Assembly: GCF_019042735.1 (NCBI RefSeq)
Contig: NZ_JAHQCR010000050.1
Location: forward strand, 1-64,000
DNA length: 64,000 nucleotides
Direction: 5' to 3'
DNA from: Evansella alkalicola
Lineage (GTDB): Bacteria; Bacillota; Bacilli; Bacillales; Salisediminibacteriaceae
The position numbers and the translations under genes were made by a program. Shown one piece after another: positions 8,799 to 17,971 of this stretch (position 1 is the first letter of the stretch; each line of letters opens with the position of its first letter). A model generated the notes under the pieces. That model was not told the DNA's origin. It saw only the letters and a program-made list of their open reading frames with translations, and did no database searches.

Positions 8799-9521
8799 TT
8801 AAGAAGCATCTACAAAACGCATCTGTCTTCTATATACTTGTATCGCTTCATCTTCATTTAACTTGATTAATTCGTCATCCGTTAAATGACCTTCTCCACT
8901 CTCTACAATATATACTTCAACAGAGCGTTTACCCCATTGTTCATAAACATCATCCACGGTTTCATAGTAAAGATCTATTTTATTACCCTTGATAGCTGAT
9001 CCAGTATCTGCAACAACACCATACCCATACCCTGGTATAAAAAGAATTGTCCCGATAGGAAATACTTCCGTATCAGCAGCAACAGTGGAATAAATATCCC
9101 TCTTCACCTCAACACCAGAATAAGTTATACCATATTGTGGATGGTCTTCAGTCTTCCCTGTTGATTCAGGTCCTGCTGTGTATCCTGTTGCTACTACCTC
9201 AACAGCTGGGTACTGACTCCAATCTTCAAGATCTTCTAATGCCTGAAATGTCTCTTCAGTTGTGTTAAAAGTCAGTTGTTCCATATCTACATGATGAAAC
9301 ACATTTATAAATTCCCTGTTCCTCAACTGACTTTCTCTTTTTAAATGTGTCCTTCCAGCTAATATCTCAGAACTTTTGTTCCATAATAAATTCCGTTCCG
9401 TGACCAAGGAATCCAGTTCATTAGCTTTAACATTTGATAAACCAAAGAAAGTTGAAAAAATAGCGCCAATAAATAAGAACGTGAAAATAATGTACTTAAA
9501 TGGCACTTTTAGTCTTGTCAT
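8799..9521 (-). CDS. yuiC: YuiC, 3D-domain protein (exported)
   Basis: Exported wall-associated protein. It has a basic start and one hydrophobic segment (IIFTFLFIGAIFSTFFGL), then a helical region, then the 3D domain. The three aspartates sit in VAADTEVFP, VVADTGSAIKGNKIDLYY. The domain is related to the catalytic part of MltA lytic transglycosylases, so a role in peptidoglycan cleavage is likely. Start ATG 9521 (AGGAG 8 nt upstream) is preferred over GTG 9539, which would place the ribosome site inside the gene. Confidence 0.88.
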   Translation of the reverse strand: MTRLKVPFKYIIFTFLFIGAIFSTFFGLSNVKANELDSLVTERNLLWNKSSEILAGRTHLKRESQLRNREFINVFHHVDMEQLTFNTTEETFQALEDLEDWSQYPAVEVVATGYTAGPESTGKTEDHPQYGITYSGVEVKRDIYSTVAADTEVFPIGTILFIPGYGYGVVADTGSAIKGNKIDLYYETVDDVYEQWGKRSVEVYIVESGEGHLTDDELIKLNEDEAIQVYRRQMRFVDAS

Positions 9522-9607
9522 TTTTTTCACTCCTCTCACCTTGACAGAGTTTCCAAATGACGGGACCTTTATTCAACCACTAGTCTGAAAATAACAATGA
9601 TGCATAT

Positions 9608-9640
9608 AAAAAAGCCCTAAAGGCAAAAACCTTTTGGGCT
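9608..9640 (-). terminator. yuiB terminator
   Basis: GCCCTAAAGG pairs with CCTTTTGGGC with one mismatch; six T follow on the minus strand. Confidence 0.8.
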
Positions 9641-9647
9641 CGATTAA

Positions 9648-9968
9648 TTAGAACATTTGATATCCGCGGTTTCTTAACATTCGATTAGCAATGCCTGACA
9701 AAATTGCTCCAGCCATTCCCGCACTTAAGATAATGATGTCTGCAGTTTTTAATGCAATTAAATCATTAAAAAAAGTAGGAAACGCTTCTCCAGGACTCAA
9801 GAAATACTGCAGTAAACCTGACTCATCTACAATAAAGAAAATGACAATTGGATAAATAACTGCCATTGTCCACGTGGAGCGAAGCAACATATTTAATATA
9901 AATCCAATCCCGAAGAAAAGTACGAAATATAATACAATAGCTATTATTAATTGTGGTAAGCTCAACAT
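9648..9968 (-). CDS. yuiB: YuiB family membrane protein
   Basis: A 106-aa protein with three hydrophobic segments and the GIGFILNMLLRSTWTMAVIYP stretch characteristic of YuiB proteins of Bacillus; function unknown. Start ATG 9968 has GGGGGTG upstream; ATG 9983 has no ribosome site. It lies between yuiC and yuiA in the conserved order. Confidence 0.82.
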   Translation of the reverse strand: MLSLPQLIIAIVLYFVLFFGIGFILNMLLRSTWTMAVIYPIVIFFIVDESGLLQYFLSPGEAFPTFFNDLIALKTADIIILSAGMAGAILSGIANRMLRNRGYQMF

Positions 9969-10069
9969 TACTTTCACCCCCATAAGGTCAAAATTAAGTT
10001 TACTCTATCTATAGAAGCTTAGTCAATTAGAAGGTCCATTCAAAGGTCATTTTTATAATAATTGCAAAC

Positions 10070-10101
10070 AAAAAAATAACCCTCAGGCGTTAAACCTGAG
10101 A
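10070..10101 (-). terminator. yuiA terminator
   Basis: CTCAGG (10082-10087) pairs with CCTGAG (10095-10100); a TTATTTTTTTG tract follows on the minus strand. Confidence 0.75.
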
Positions 10102-10117
10102 GTTCATTCATCATTAA

Positions 10118-10258
10118 TCATTTTGCTACACTATTTTTCTGGCCAGTACCATGACAATTATCGCAAGTTTCGGAACCACCCAGCAACAACTGGAAATACC
10201 CTTTTCCTGTACAGTATGGACAATCACCTGTTTTAAGCTTTTGCTTTCTTAGAGCCAT
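10118..10258 (-). CDS. yuiA: YuiA, small zinc-ribbon-like protein
   Basis: A 46-aa protein with two CxxC knuckles, CPYCTGKGYF and CDNCHGTGQ, like the cysteine-rich repeats of DnaJ. It probably binds zinc; its role is unknown. The start is ATG 10258 with a strong AAAGGAGGA. The longer reading frame upstream has no ribosome site and would add 26 unlikely residues. Confidence 0.85.
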   Translation of the reverse strand: MALRKQKLKTGDCPYCTGKGYFQLLLGGSETCDNCHGTGQKNSVAK

Positions 10259-10496
10259 GATGACTCCTCCTTTATGATTATTTTTTCTGAAGTTTCTGAT
10301 AATATAACAGTTTTTAAATAAAATGAAAAACTGCATATACGTGCTAAATCCTCGATGAAAGCGTAATCAACACTTCTTTCCTTTTAATATCTCCATGTTA
10401 AAAAAACTTACATACATTTTTTCTTTAACGCTTTTTATAGTTAAAGTCCCTAATCCAGTACCATCTTATTCGCAATTGCATATAAATACATAAAAT

Positions 10497-10536
10497 AAAA
10501 AAAGCAATTCTGGATATTGTCATCCAGAACTGCTTT
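10497..10536 (-). terminator. yumB terminator
   Basis: Stem of AAAGCA-TTCTGGAT with ATCCAGAA-TGCTTT (one mismatch), followed by TTTTTTT on the minus strand. Confidence 0.88.
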
Positions 10537-10543
10537 AAAATCC

Positions 10544-11752
10544 TTAAAAGAAGTTTAATTTACCTTTTTTCAATACAAGTGGCATTCCACCAAGTAAGAA
10601 CAGGTACCTATTATCAATAACTTTCTTCATTGCGGAAGCTGAATGTCCATATAGCTTTGTAGAACCAACTAGACCGATCGCTTCTTTTCCACCAAGAGAA
10701 GCCACTGTACCTTTAATATCAGGTGTAAATTCTTCCAGCTTTTCTTTACCTGCTATTAGGGCTTTTATATTATTCGAACAAGTATAAGATTGTTGAATAG
10801 CAATTTGAGCAGTAGGTGGATATGGGCGGTTAATCTCTTCATTGATAATTAAAGCACAATCACCAATGACGAAGATGTTATCAAAACCAGGTGCCCTTAA
10901 ATCCTTCTCCACTTTAATTCTTCCTCGCATTGCTTCAAATCCAGACTTTTCAATTACCGCATTCCCTCTAACACCAGTAGTCCAGACCACAGTACTCGCT
11001 TTAATCTCTTCACCATTATTCAATAATACGCCATCTTCTTTTACTTCTTTGATCGGAGTATTGATTAGAAACTCAACGCCTCGACTCTCCAATAAATTCA
11101 TAGCGTAATTGACGAGTTCGTCATCAAAGCCAGGAAGTGCTGTTGGTGCTGCTTCAACAGAATAAATTTTTACTTTATCACGATCGATATCATATTCCTC
11201 GCAAAGTTCAGGAACTCGTTTAGAAAGTTCACCAACAAACTCAATTCCAGTGAAGCCTGCTCCAGCAACAATAAATGTTAAATCTTCATCGTGTTTTTCT
11301 TCTTGGCTGTTATAAGATGCAAATTTATATTCGATGTGCTCCCGAATATGACGAACTGAGTTGACACTTCGAATAGCAAATGCATGCTCTTCAACCCCAG
11401 GAATACCAAATGTTTCTGGCTCCGACCCTAAACCTATTACTAAATAATCATATTCCAATTCTCCACCTTCGAGAATTACTTTCTGTTCATCTGTTTTTAT
11501 CTCACTTACTGCATCTTTTATGAAATGAATTTTTTTTGTATCAATGACGCTATCAATACGCATTCTCGTTCGATCATGATGCAATGTTCCTGCCGCCGGT
11601 TCATGTAACCATGTTGTTTGGTAATGATAATTGTGCTTATTCACTAACGTGATTTCAGCATCATGATGAGCATTCGCCTTTTGAAGTCTCGTGGCTGTCA
11701 TCATTCCCCCATAACCCGCACCTAAAATAACTATTTTTGGTCTTTTATGCAT
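10544..11752 (-). CDS. yumB: Type II NADH dehydrogenase-like flavoprotein YumB
   Basis: A 402-aa FAD/NAD(P)-binding oxidoreductase of the NDH-2 family, peripheral to the membrane. The N-terminal Rossmann fold is ILGAGYGGMMTA; the second dinucleotide site is FIVAGAGFTGIEFVGEL; the FAD-closing motif is IFVIGDCAL. It would pass electrons from NADH to menaquinone without pumping protons. Start ATG 11752 has GGAG 9 nt upstream. A paralogue (YutJ) lies at 16816. Confidence 0.88.
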   Translation of the reverse strand: MHKRPKIVILGAGYGGMMTATRLQKANAHHDAEITLVNKHNYHYQTTWLHEPAAGTLHHDRTRMRIDSVIDTKKIHFIKDAVSEIKTDEQKVILEGGELEYDYLVIGLGSEPETFGIPGVEEHAFAIRSVNSVRHIREHIEYKFASYNSQEEKHDEDLTFIVAGAGFTGIEFVGELSKRVPELCEEYDIDRDKVKIYSVEAAPTALPGFDDELVNYAMNLLESRGVEFLINTPIKEVKEDGVLLNNGEEIKASTVVWTTGVRGNAVIEKSGFEAMRGRIKVEKDLRAPGFDNIFVIGDCALIINEEINRPYPPTAQIAIQQSYTCSNNIKALIAGKEKLEEFTPDIKGTVASLGGKEAIGLVGSTKLYGHSASAMKKVIDNRYLFLLGGMPLVLKKGKLNFF

Positions 11753-12222
11753 GCTTCTCACTCCATTTATTATCTTTCTTATTCTCCATTTTTCCCTACA
11801 TAACAATCAATCACGCATGTGTTTTTTTCCATAAAGGAAAACCCTTCATTTGTGATATAATTCACGTACAAGATCATAAAATAACGATAAACTTTTTAAC
11901 CAATAAGGTATTACTATTATTTACACGGAGAATATGTTTTTTTCTCATATTTCATCATATGGGTATCCTGCAATTTTTTCAACCTATTTTTGACGAATTG
12001 TTGAACTTTTTTATTATTATATTACTTTTCCAGAAAAATTGTTAAGATAAACACCTATCAAAAATGATTTATATTTTTCCGATATTTATAACGGATTAGT
12101 TATTAGAATTTTTTGATTAATTTTAGTATTTTACATTCGATCCTTTGCATTAAATCATTTTACATTTATAATAAATGTGATGTGACATTGTCAAATATTT
12201 TTAAAAAGTGGAGGTGTGAGAT
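11753..12222. other. 470-bp divergent spacer yumB / yumC
   Basis: AT-rich. It holds the yumC promoter near its right end. No RNA element or small gene could be supported. The yumB promoter was not resolved. Confidence 0.5.
12145..12172 (+). promoter_or_regulatory. yumC promoter (sigma-A)
   Basis: TTGCAT (12145-12150), a 16-bp spacer, TATAAT (12167-12172). Confidence 0.65.
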
Positions 12223-13221
12223 TTGTCTACAGAAAGAGATGTATACGATATTACGATTATTGGGGGAGGACCTGTCGGAATTTTTACATCATTTTATGCT
12301 GGAATGCGACAGGCTAAAGTAAAAATTATTGAAGCTATGCCTCAACTTGGAGGCCAATTATCGGCGCTTTATCCAGAAAAATATATTTACGATATTGCTG
12401 GTTTCCCTAAAGTCCGTGCTCAAGAACTTGTAGATAGTCTTATTGAACAAACAAATCAATTTAATCCAACAGTTGTTTTGGAACAATCTGTGGAGGAGGT
12501 TGAAAAGGGCGAGGATAATATTTTCTCATTGAAAACAAATAAGGAAACTCATTATTCTAAGACAGTGATAATCACTGCAGGAGTTGGGGCTTTCCAACCA
12601 CGCCGTTTAGAAGTAGAAGATGCAGATCAATACGAAGGAAAAAATCTACATTATTTTGTTAGTGATTTAAATAAATTCGCTGGTGATCGTGTAGTATTAT
12701 CTGGTGGCGGAGATTCCGCAGTAGACTGGACTTTAATGCTTGAAGATATTGCGGAAGAAATTACAATCGTCCACCGTAGAAACAAATTCCGTGCACACGA
12801 ACATAGTGTAGAACAATTAGAAGGATCTGATAAAATTCAGATTAAAACACCATACGTAATTACAAAACTCCATGGTAATGGTGAGAAAATTACAGCCGTT
12901 GACCTTAAAGAAAAAGATGGAGAAGTAGTTGAAACCATCGATATTGACACTTTAATTGTTAACTTTGGATTCATATCCAACCTTGGTCCAATTAAAGAGT
13001 GGGGCCTTGAAATAGTTAAAAATTCCATTGTGGTTAATTCAAGAATGGAAACTAATATTGAAGGTATTTATGCATGTGGAGATATTTGTACTTATGATGG
13101 AAAAGCCAAGCTGATTGCAACAGGTTTCGGTGAAGCACCAGTTGCAGTTAACCACGCAAAGGCTTATGTAGATCCAACAGCAAAACTTCACCCTGGACAT
13201 AGCTCAAGCATTATGGGGTAA
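12223..13221 (+). CDS. yumC: Ferredoxin/flavodoxin-NADP+ reductase type 2 (YumC)
   Basis: A 332-aa flavoprotein of the thioredoxin-reductase-like FNR type. The FAD motif is IIGGGPVGIFTSFYAG and the NADP site VVLSGGGDSAVDWTL; the FAD-closing motif is YACGDICTYDG. No CxxC redox pair is present where thioredoxin reductase has one, which fits FNR. It supplies or draws electrons through ferredoxin/flavodoxin, and so can feed radical-SAM enzymes such as LipA and MqnE (inference). The start is TTG 12223 with GGAGGTG six nt upstream. Confidence 0.93.
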   Translation: MSTERDVYDITIIGGGPVGIFTSFYAGMRQAKVKIIEAMPQLGGQLSALYPEKYIYDIAGFPKVRAQELVDSLIEQTNQFNPTVVLEQSVEEVEKGEDNIFSLKTNKETHYSKTVIITAGVGAFQPRRLEVEDADQYEGKNLHYFVSDLNKFAGDRVVLSGGGDSAVDWTLMLEDIAEEITIVHRRNKFRAHEHSVEQLEGSDKIQIKTPYVITKLHGNGEKITAVDLKEKDGEVVETIDIDTLIVNFGFISNLGPIKEWGLEIVKNSIVVNSRMETNIEGIYACGDICTYDGKAKLIATGFGEAPVAVNHAKAYVDPTAKLHPGHSSSIMG

Positions 13222-13240
13222 TTGATCGTGGGTAAGAAGA

Positions 13241-13278
13241 AGAGGCTGGGACAAAATTACACTTTTGTCTCAGCCTCT
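13241..13278 (+). terminator. yumC terminator, GAGGCTGGGACA type
   Basis: AGAGGCTGGGACAAAA pairs with TTTTGTCTCAGCCTCT over 16 bp with one mismatch. A similar hairpin family occurs at 41036-41077. Confidence 0.8.
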
Positions 13279-13336
13279 ATTTGTAAATTAAATGATGCGC
13301 TATTGGAAAGCACATTCCATTCTGAACAAGTCTACT

Positions 13337-13696
13337 TTAACAATCTTCCGGCGTTCCAGCATTTGTTGCAGTTCTAAAGGAAGAACCACATCCACAGGAA
13401 GCGATAGCGTTTGGATTATCGATCGTAAATCCTCCACCCATCATGTTTTGCTTATAATCTATAACAACACCCTTTAAGATAGCTGCACTTTCCTTATCGA
13501 CTACAACATTTACACCATTTTGCTCAAATGTCGTATCCTCTTCCTTAACTTCCGCATCAAACCCCATTCCGTATGAGAGACCGCTGCAGCCACCTCCTTT
13601 GACACCTACACGAAGAAGAACATTTTCACTTTCCTCTTCCTTCATTTTCTTAATTTGTGCTGCTGCTGATTCAGTTATTTCAATCACATTATTCAC
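13337..13696 (-). CDS. yutM: A-type Fe-S carrier YutM (HesB/IscA/ErpA family)
   Basis: A 119-aa A-type carrier that accepts Fe-S clusters and passes them to apoproteins. The three ligand cysteines are in place: Cys37 (GGGCSGLSYG), Cys101 and Cys103 (SCGCGSSF). It is a few residues longer at the C-terminus than minimal family members, ending in another Cys. Convergent with yumC. It belongs with YutI and the Suf genes of this window. Confidence 0.92.
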   Translation of the reverse strand: MNNVIEITESAAAQIKKMKEEESENVLLRVGVKGGGCSGLSYGMGFDAEVKEEDTTFEQNGVNVVVDKESAAILKGVVIDYKQNMMGGGFTIDNPNAIASCGCGSSFRTATNAGTPEDC

Positions 13697-13786
13697 CCCT
13701 TTAACATTTGGAAGTTATCTATAGTATATCGTTTCCCCTTTTCAGCTTCAACAAAAGCAGATTTCCCTTATTAATAATCCTCCAGG

Positions 13787-13886
13787 AAGGATTAACACAT
13801 ACTACCAGCTATTCTATTTGTCACTATTGAAAAAAAGATGGTAAGATAGATTAAGAGTTTCGTTTTACGAAAAGGATTAACACATA
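13787..13886. repeat. 15-bp direct repeat upstream of mqnE
   Basis: AAGGATTAACACATA occurs at 13787-13801 and 13872-13886, in the spacer before mqnE. It could be a pair of regulator sites or an old duplication. Confidence 0.6.
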
Positions 13887-13964
13887 TTATATTTTATGTT
13901 ATTTTCAAAATGCTGTTAAACATAAAATGCTTGTATTTACTTATTGATTGGGGGAAGGAAGAAT

Positions 13965-15059
13965 ATGAGTACATTGCTGTTAGATAATAATCTTCAGGAA
14001 ATAAAAGAAAAAATCGCCAATGGTGAAAGACTAACTATAGAAGATGGTCTTAAGCTATATGACACTCCTGACTTATTATCTGTTGCACAATTAGCTAACC
14101 ACGTGAACACAGAGAAGAACGGAGACAACGTTTACTTCATTCAAAATATGTACATTAATCCTACGAATGTATGTGAAGCAAGTTGTTCATTCTGTGGTTT
14201 TAAAAGAAAACCAGGTGAAGAAGGCGCGTATACAATGGATGAAGAAGATCTTCTAAAATACGTGTCAGATCGTTGGAATGATAATATCCGCGAATTTCAT
14301 ATTGTTGGGGGACATAATAACGAGGTCCCATTTGACTATTACTTAGACACTATTCGAATATTAAAGAAACATTACCCACAATGTACAGTTAAGGCTTATA
14401 CAGGAGCTGAAATTGAGTTTTTCTCTCGTATTTCTGGATTGTCAATGAAAGAAGTTCTAGAAGAGCTAATCAAAGCTGGTCTAGATACTTTACCAGGCGG
14501 AGGCGCTGAAATACTTACAGAACGCTACCGTGCAAAAATGAGTCCTGAAAAGGCATCGACGGACCAGTGGTTAGAAGCACATGAAATTGCCCATGGACTT
14601 GGCTTAAAAACACATGCCACTATGCTTTATGGTTCCATAGAGTCAAAAGAAGAACGATTAATCCATATGGATCGTGTTCGTCAATTGCAAGATAAGACTA
14701 ACGGGTACATGGTGTTTATTCCCCTTGCAATGCAGCCTAAGAGTATTAATGCTGGGCTAAAACGCCGAACAACTGCCTATGATGACTTAAGAACAATCGC
14801 TATTAGTCGCTTAATGTTGGACAACTTTGATCATATTAAAGCTTATTGGATCAATATTGGTCCTCAATTAACTCAAATGGCCTTAACTTTTGGTAGTTCA
14901 GATATTCATGGTACGCTTATTGAGGAAAGAATCTCTCACTCCGTAGGTGCTTTAACTTCACAAGGCTTAACTCGTGAAGAATTAATCTACATGATAAAAG
15001 GTGCAAATAAAACACCAGTTGAGCGCGATACTTTCTATAACGTAATTAAGAAGTACTAA
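13965..15059 (+). CDS. mqnE: Aminofutalosine synthase MqnE (radical SAM)
   Basis: A 364-aa radical-SAM enzyme of the futalosine route to menaquinone. It joins the MqnA product to SAM-derived adenosine and forms aminofutalosine. The [4Fe-4S] motif is CEASCSFC (Cys70, Cys74, Cys77), followed by CGFKR. MqnE/CofH features follow: EFHIVGGHN, KAYTGAEIEF, LPGGGAEIL, ATMLYGSIE and an FIPLAMQP. It is closer to MqnE than MqnC by eye, though the CofG/CofH fold is shared. Start ATG 13965 follows GAAGGAAG. No other mqn gene is in the window; most Bacillus use the Men route instead, so this is notable. Confidence 0.88.
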   Translation: MSTLLLDNNLQEIKEKIANGERLTIEDGLKLYDTPDLLSVAQLANHVNTEKNGDNVYFIQNMYINPTNVCEASCSFCGFKRKPGEEGAYTMDEEDLLKYVSDRWNDNIREFHIVGGHNNEVPFDYYLDTIRILKKHYPQCTVKAYTGAEIEFFSRISGLSMKEVLEELIKAGLDTLPGGGAEILTERYRAKMSPEKASTDQWLEAHEIAHGLGLKTHATMLYGSIESKEERLIHMDRVRQLQDKTNGYMVFIPLAMQPKSINAGLKRRTTAYDDLRTIAISRLMLDNFDHIKAYWINIGPQLTQMALTFGSSDIHGTLIEERISHSVGALTSQGLTREELIYMIKGANKTPVERDTFYNVIKKY

Positions 15060-15066
15060 CACAAAT

Positions 15067-15112
15067 AAAAAAACGAGGCTGTGACATTTACGTCCAAGCC
15101 TCGTTTTTTTTT
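15067..15112. terminator. Bidirectional terminator mqnE / dapF
   Basis: AAAAAACGAGGCT with AGCCTCGTTTTTTTT, strong stem with A and T tracts on both sides. Confidence 0.9.
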
Positions 15113-15115
15113 ACC

Positions 15116-15979
15116 TTAATTTCTTTCTTGTTTTCTAAAATAGGTTCCTTCACATATCGTTTCTGCAGGGCCTTTCATCCATATATGATCATTGACATTC
15201 CAAGTAATGTATAAATCGCCGCCAGCTAGATGAACGCAAACCTCTTCACCTTTATCTGAAAAATCGTTTAATACTGATGCGACAACAGCAGCACAAGCGC
15301 CTGTACCACAAGCTTGCGTCACCCCAGATCCCCTTTCCCACACTCGAAAATGCATTTCATCTCTTGATACGACTTCAATAAATTCCACGTTTACACTTTC
15401 AGGAAACCTCTTATGCTTTTCGACTTTAGGACCTAATGCCGTTAGGGGTGCTTTTTCAATATCATTAACAAAGAAAACTGCATGTGGGTTCCCCATTGAT
15501 ACTGCTGTCATTTCATACTCTTGACCAGCCACTTCTATTTTTTCACCTATAACTTTCGTTTCTGAAACACCTGTGACTGGGACTTCCTCTGGTTTCAGGC
15601 GAGGGATCCCCATGTCTACAGTAATTAGCTCTATTTTATTGTTTGAATCAGGGTGAACCGTTGCGTGAACATTACCGCCCAAGGTCTCTATAGACATATT
15701 ACCAGTTGTTATTAGTCCATTTTCATAAGCGTATTTGGCTACACATCGCAATCCATTACCACAATTCTTTGCTTCAGAGCCATCTTTGTTGAAGATTCTC
15801 ATTCTTAAATCAGCCACATGTGAAGGACCAATTAGAATGAGACCGTCAGATCCTATTCCTGTAAAAATATCAGCAACTTCAATCGCCAATGAAGGTAACT
15901 CTTCTTCTTTTAGAACCTCTTCAAATTCATTAACAAATATATATTGATTTCCTAGTCCATGCATTTTTGTAAACTTCAT
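15116..15979 (-). CDS. dapF: Diaminopimelate epimerase
   Basis: A 287-aa cytosolic enzyme that converts LL-DAP to meso-DAP, for lysine and peptidoglycan. The two catalytic cysteines are visible: Cys73 (KNCGNGLRC) and Cys224 (TQACGTGACA). Full length, with GGAAGG upstream of ATG 15979. Confidence 0.96.
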   Translation of the reverse strand: MKFTKMHGLGNQYIFVNEFEEVLKEEELPSLAIEVADIFTGIGSDGLILIGPSHVADLRMRIFNKDGSEAKNCGNGLRCVAKYAYENGLITTGNMSIETLGGNVHATVHPDSNNKIELITVDMGIPRLKPEEVPVTGVSETKVIGEKIEVAGQEYEMTAVSMGNPHAVFFVNDIEKAPLTALGPKVEKHKRFPESVNVEFIEVVSRDEMHFRVWERGSGVTQACGTGACAAVVASVLNDFSDKGEEVCVHLAGGDLYITWNVNDHIWMKGPAETICEGTYFRKQERN

Positions 15980-15999
15980 CTCTATCTATCCTTCCTGCA

Positions 16000-16236
16000 T
16001 TATCTCAATGATTCATTTGTCCAAAAATAATCCTCGTCCGCTTCTAAAATAATCATTGTTTTCCTACAACATGGTAAGTTTAATCGCTGTTTCACTTTAT
16101 CCTTGGCTAACTCTAAGGAATCGAGAGCCATATGTGTCAGTACATTATTAGTCCCACAATATGGGCATTCATGTAAATATATTTCACCCATTTGTTTTTC
16201 GTATGGCCATGTATGATCAAATGGTATTGGTTTCAT
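16000..16236 (-). CDS. Uncharacterized 78-aa cysteine-containing protein
   Basis: Not recognised by name. A small soluble protein with a CPYCGTNN knuckle near residue 24 and LPCCRK near residue 55, so possibly zinc binding. The ribosome site GGGGGAA precedes ATG. It lies 20 nt upstream of dapF on the same strand, so the two are probably co-transcribed. Confidence 0.75.
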   Translation of the reverse strand: MKPIPFDHTWPYEKQMGEIYLHECPYCGTNNVLTHMALDSLELAKDKVKQRLNLPCCRKTMIILEADEDYFWTNESLR

Positions 16237-16315
16237 CGTATTCCCCCATTTATTATTATTGAAGTTATTTTATCACAATTATTAAAAACTGCCGGCATAA
16301 ACTGCCGACAGTGAT

Positions 16316-16552
16316 TTAAAACATTGGGTTATCTTCTATAAACTGATATATATTGGTCAGCAATTCCTCATTCGTATCTCCTGTGACAACTTCCCCATTC
16401 ACAAGAGCGAACTTCTTCCTAGCACATTGACCACAAAAGCTAAGGCATCCGTATTCAATTACATCTAAATTTGGATCCTTTTCTAACTCTTCCTTCACAG
16501 CTTGTGTTCCACTAGCTAAATTGCTAACACAAAATTCGATGATTGGATTCAA
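16316..16552 (-). CDS. yuzB: YuzB family protein (DUF1450)
   Basis: A 78-aa conserved Bacillus protein. The sequence IIEFCVSN, then YGCLSFCGQCARKKFALV, matches DUF1450, which has a thioredoxin-like ferredoxin arrangement of cysteines; function unknown. The start is TTG 16552 with GAGGTGG 5-6 nt upstream. Lies in the same order as in B. subtilis, next to the YutJ flavoprotein. Confidence 0.88.
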   Translation of the reverse strand: MNPIIEFCVSNLASGTQAVKEELEKDPNLDVIEYGCLSFCGQCARKKFALVNGEVVTGDTNEELLTNIYQFIEDNPMF

Positions 16553-16815
16553 GTTAAACCACCTCTGTGTTAGTCAAATTTGTATCATTTACATCTTCCT
16601 ATTTTACCATCTGTTTGTCAACATCTTAGGACTGGCAATGAATTTTTTACAAAAGAAAAATTATTCTAAAATATATTGTTATTTCGACAAATAGCTGATA
16701 TGATTTACATGGTACGAAACTTATTATTATATGCACGTTGTTTATGATATATACATAAAATATATATTTGCTTAAAAGAACCTTTAAAAATGCTCTTTGA
16801 AGAGGAGGCCATCCA

Positions 16816-17886
16816 ATGCGGAATCTACTCATACTTGGCGGTGGTTATGGAGGACTTCGTGTAATACATAAGCTTTTAGCAGTAAAAAATCTTAAGAATA
16901 CAACCATAACCTTGATTGAAAAGGAACCATATCATAGTTTAAAGACAGAATTTTATGCATTAGCGGCAGGAACCGTTGCCGACACACATTTACGTGTTTC
17001 TTTTCCAAACGATGTCAGATTAGAACTGAAATTTGAAAGCGTATCAAATATTATGTTAGAAAAGAAAATGGTCCAGTTAGGAAACGGAGAGTCTTTACCT
17101 TATGATGACCTTATTATTGGTTTGGGTTGTGAGGATAGGTATCATGGCGTACCAGGTGCAGATAAGTATACGTTAAGTATTCAAAGTATGCGCCGTGCTA
17201 GGAAGACTTATCAAGTTCTTCAAGGAATTAGGGCTAACGGTTCTGTAGCAATTGTTGGAGGCGGGTTAAGCGGTGTTGAACTTGCCAGTGAATTAAGGGA
17301 AAGTCGCCCTGATTTAAATGTAAAGATTTTTGACCGTGGCAAAAATATATTATCTATGTTTCCAGCGAAGCTGTATACATACGTTCAAAATTGGCTCAAA
17401 GATCACCAAGTAGAGATTATTAGTGAGGCCAACATAACAAAGGTTGAACCTGAGACACTATATAATCACGATCAAGCCCATGCTATGGATGCGATTATCT
17501 GGACAGCTGGTATTCAAGCAAATAAATCGGTTCGTGAATTAGATGTTGAGAAAGATAATATTGGACGAGTCAAAGTAACGAAATACCATCATATTCCAGG
17601 ATATGAGGACGTTTTTGTTGTAGGTGATTGTGCAGCACTAAACCACGCTCCAAGTGCACAGCTTGCAGAAGCACAAGCTGAACAAATATCCATGCTACTT
17701 GTAAAAAAATGGAATGACGAGCCTTATCCTGAGGAAATGCCTAAAATTAAACTAAAAGGGGTTTTAGGTTCATTGGGGAAAAAGCATGGGTTTGGACTTA
17801 TGGGAGAAAAAGCACTTACTGGTAGAGTGCCTCGTGTCTTAAAATCAGGAGTACTATGGATGTACAAGTATCATTCAGGTCATTAA
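16816..17886 (+). CDS. yutJ: Type II NADH dehydrogenase-like flavoprotein YutJ
   Basis: A 356-aa NDH-2-family flavoprotein and paralogue of YumB. The FAD motif is LILGGGYGGLRV, the NAD motif VAIVGGGLSGVELASEL, and FAD closure VFVVGDCAAL. It ends shortly after a WMYKYHSGH tail and lacks a clear amphipathic membrane anchor. It may oxidise NADH for the quinone pool or serve another acceptor. Ribosome site GAAGAGGAGG is close to ATG 16816. Confidence 0.87.
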   Translation: MRNLLILGGGYGGLRVIHKLLAVKNLKNTTITLIEKEPYHSLKTEFYALAAGTVADTHLRVSFPNDVRLELKFESVSNIMLEKKMVQLGNGESLPYDDLIIGLGCEDRYHGVPGADKYTLSIQSMRRARKTYQVLQGIRANGSVAIVGGGLSGVELASELRESRPDLNVKIFDRGKNILSMFPAKLYTYVQNWLKDHQVEIISEANITKVEPETLYNHDQAHAMDAIIWTAGIQANKSVRELDVEKDNIGRVKVTKYHHIPGYEDVFVVGDCAALNHAPSAQLAEAQAEQISMLLVKKWNDEPYPEEMPKIKLKGVLGSLGKKHGFGLMGEKALTGRVPRVLKSGVLWMYKYHSGH

Positions 17887-17901
17887 TTAAATAATTTAGT
17901 A

Positions 17902-17947
17902 AGCAGTCCATGATAACTTAAATCTAGGACTGCTTTTTCTTTTTTTA
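17902..17947 (+). terminator. yutJ terminator
   Basis: AGCAGTCC (17902-17909) pairs with GGACTGCT (17927-17934), followed by TTTTCTTTTTTT. Confidence 0.85.
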
Positions 17948-17971
17948 TGGCAAAAAAAGTTGTGCCACTTA

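Noticed and set aside
11737..12045. 102-codon frame in the yumB/yumC spacer
   Set aside because: T-rich, Phe/Ile-rich translation of AT-rich DNA, overlapping the yumB start; no ribosome site or family features.
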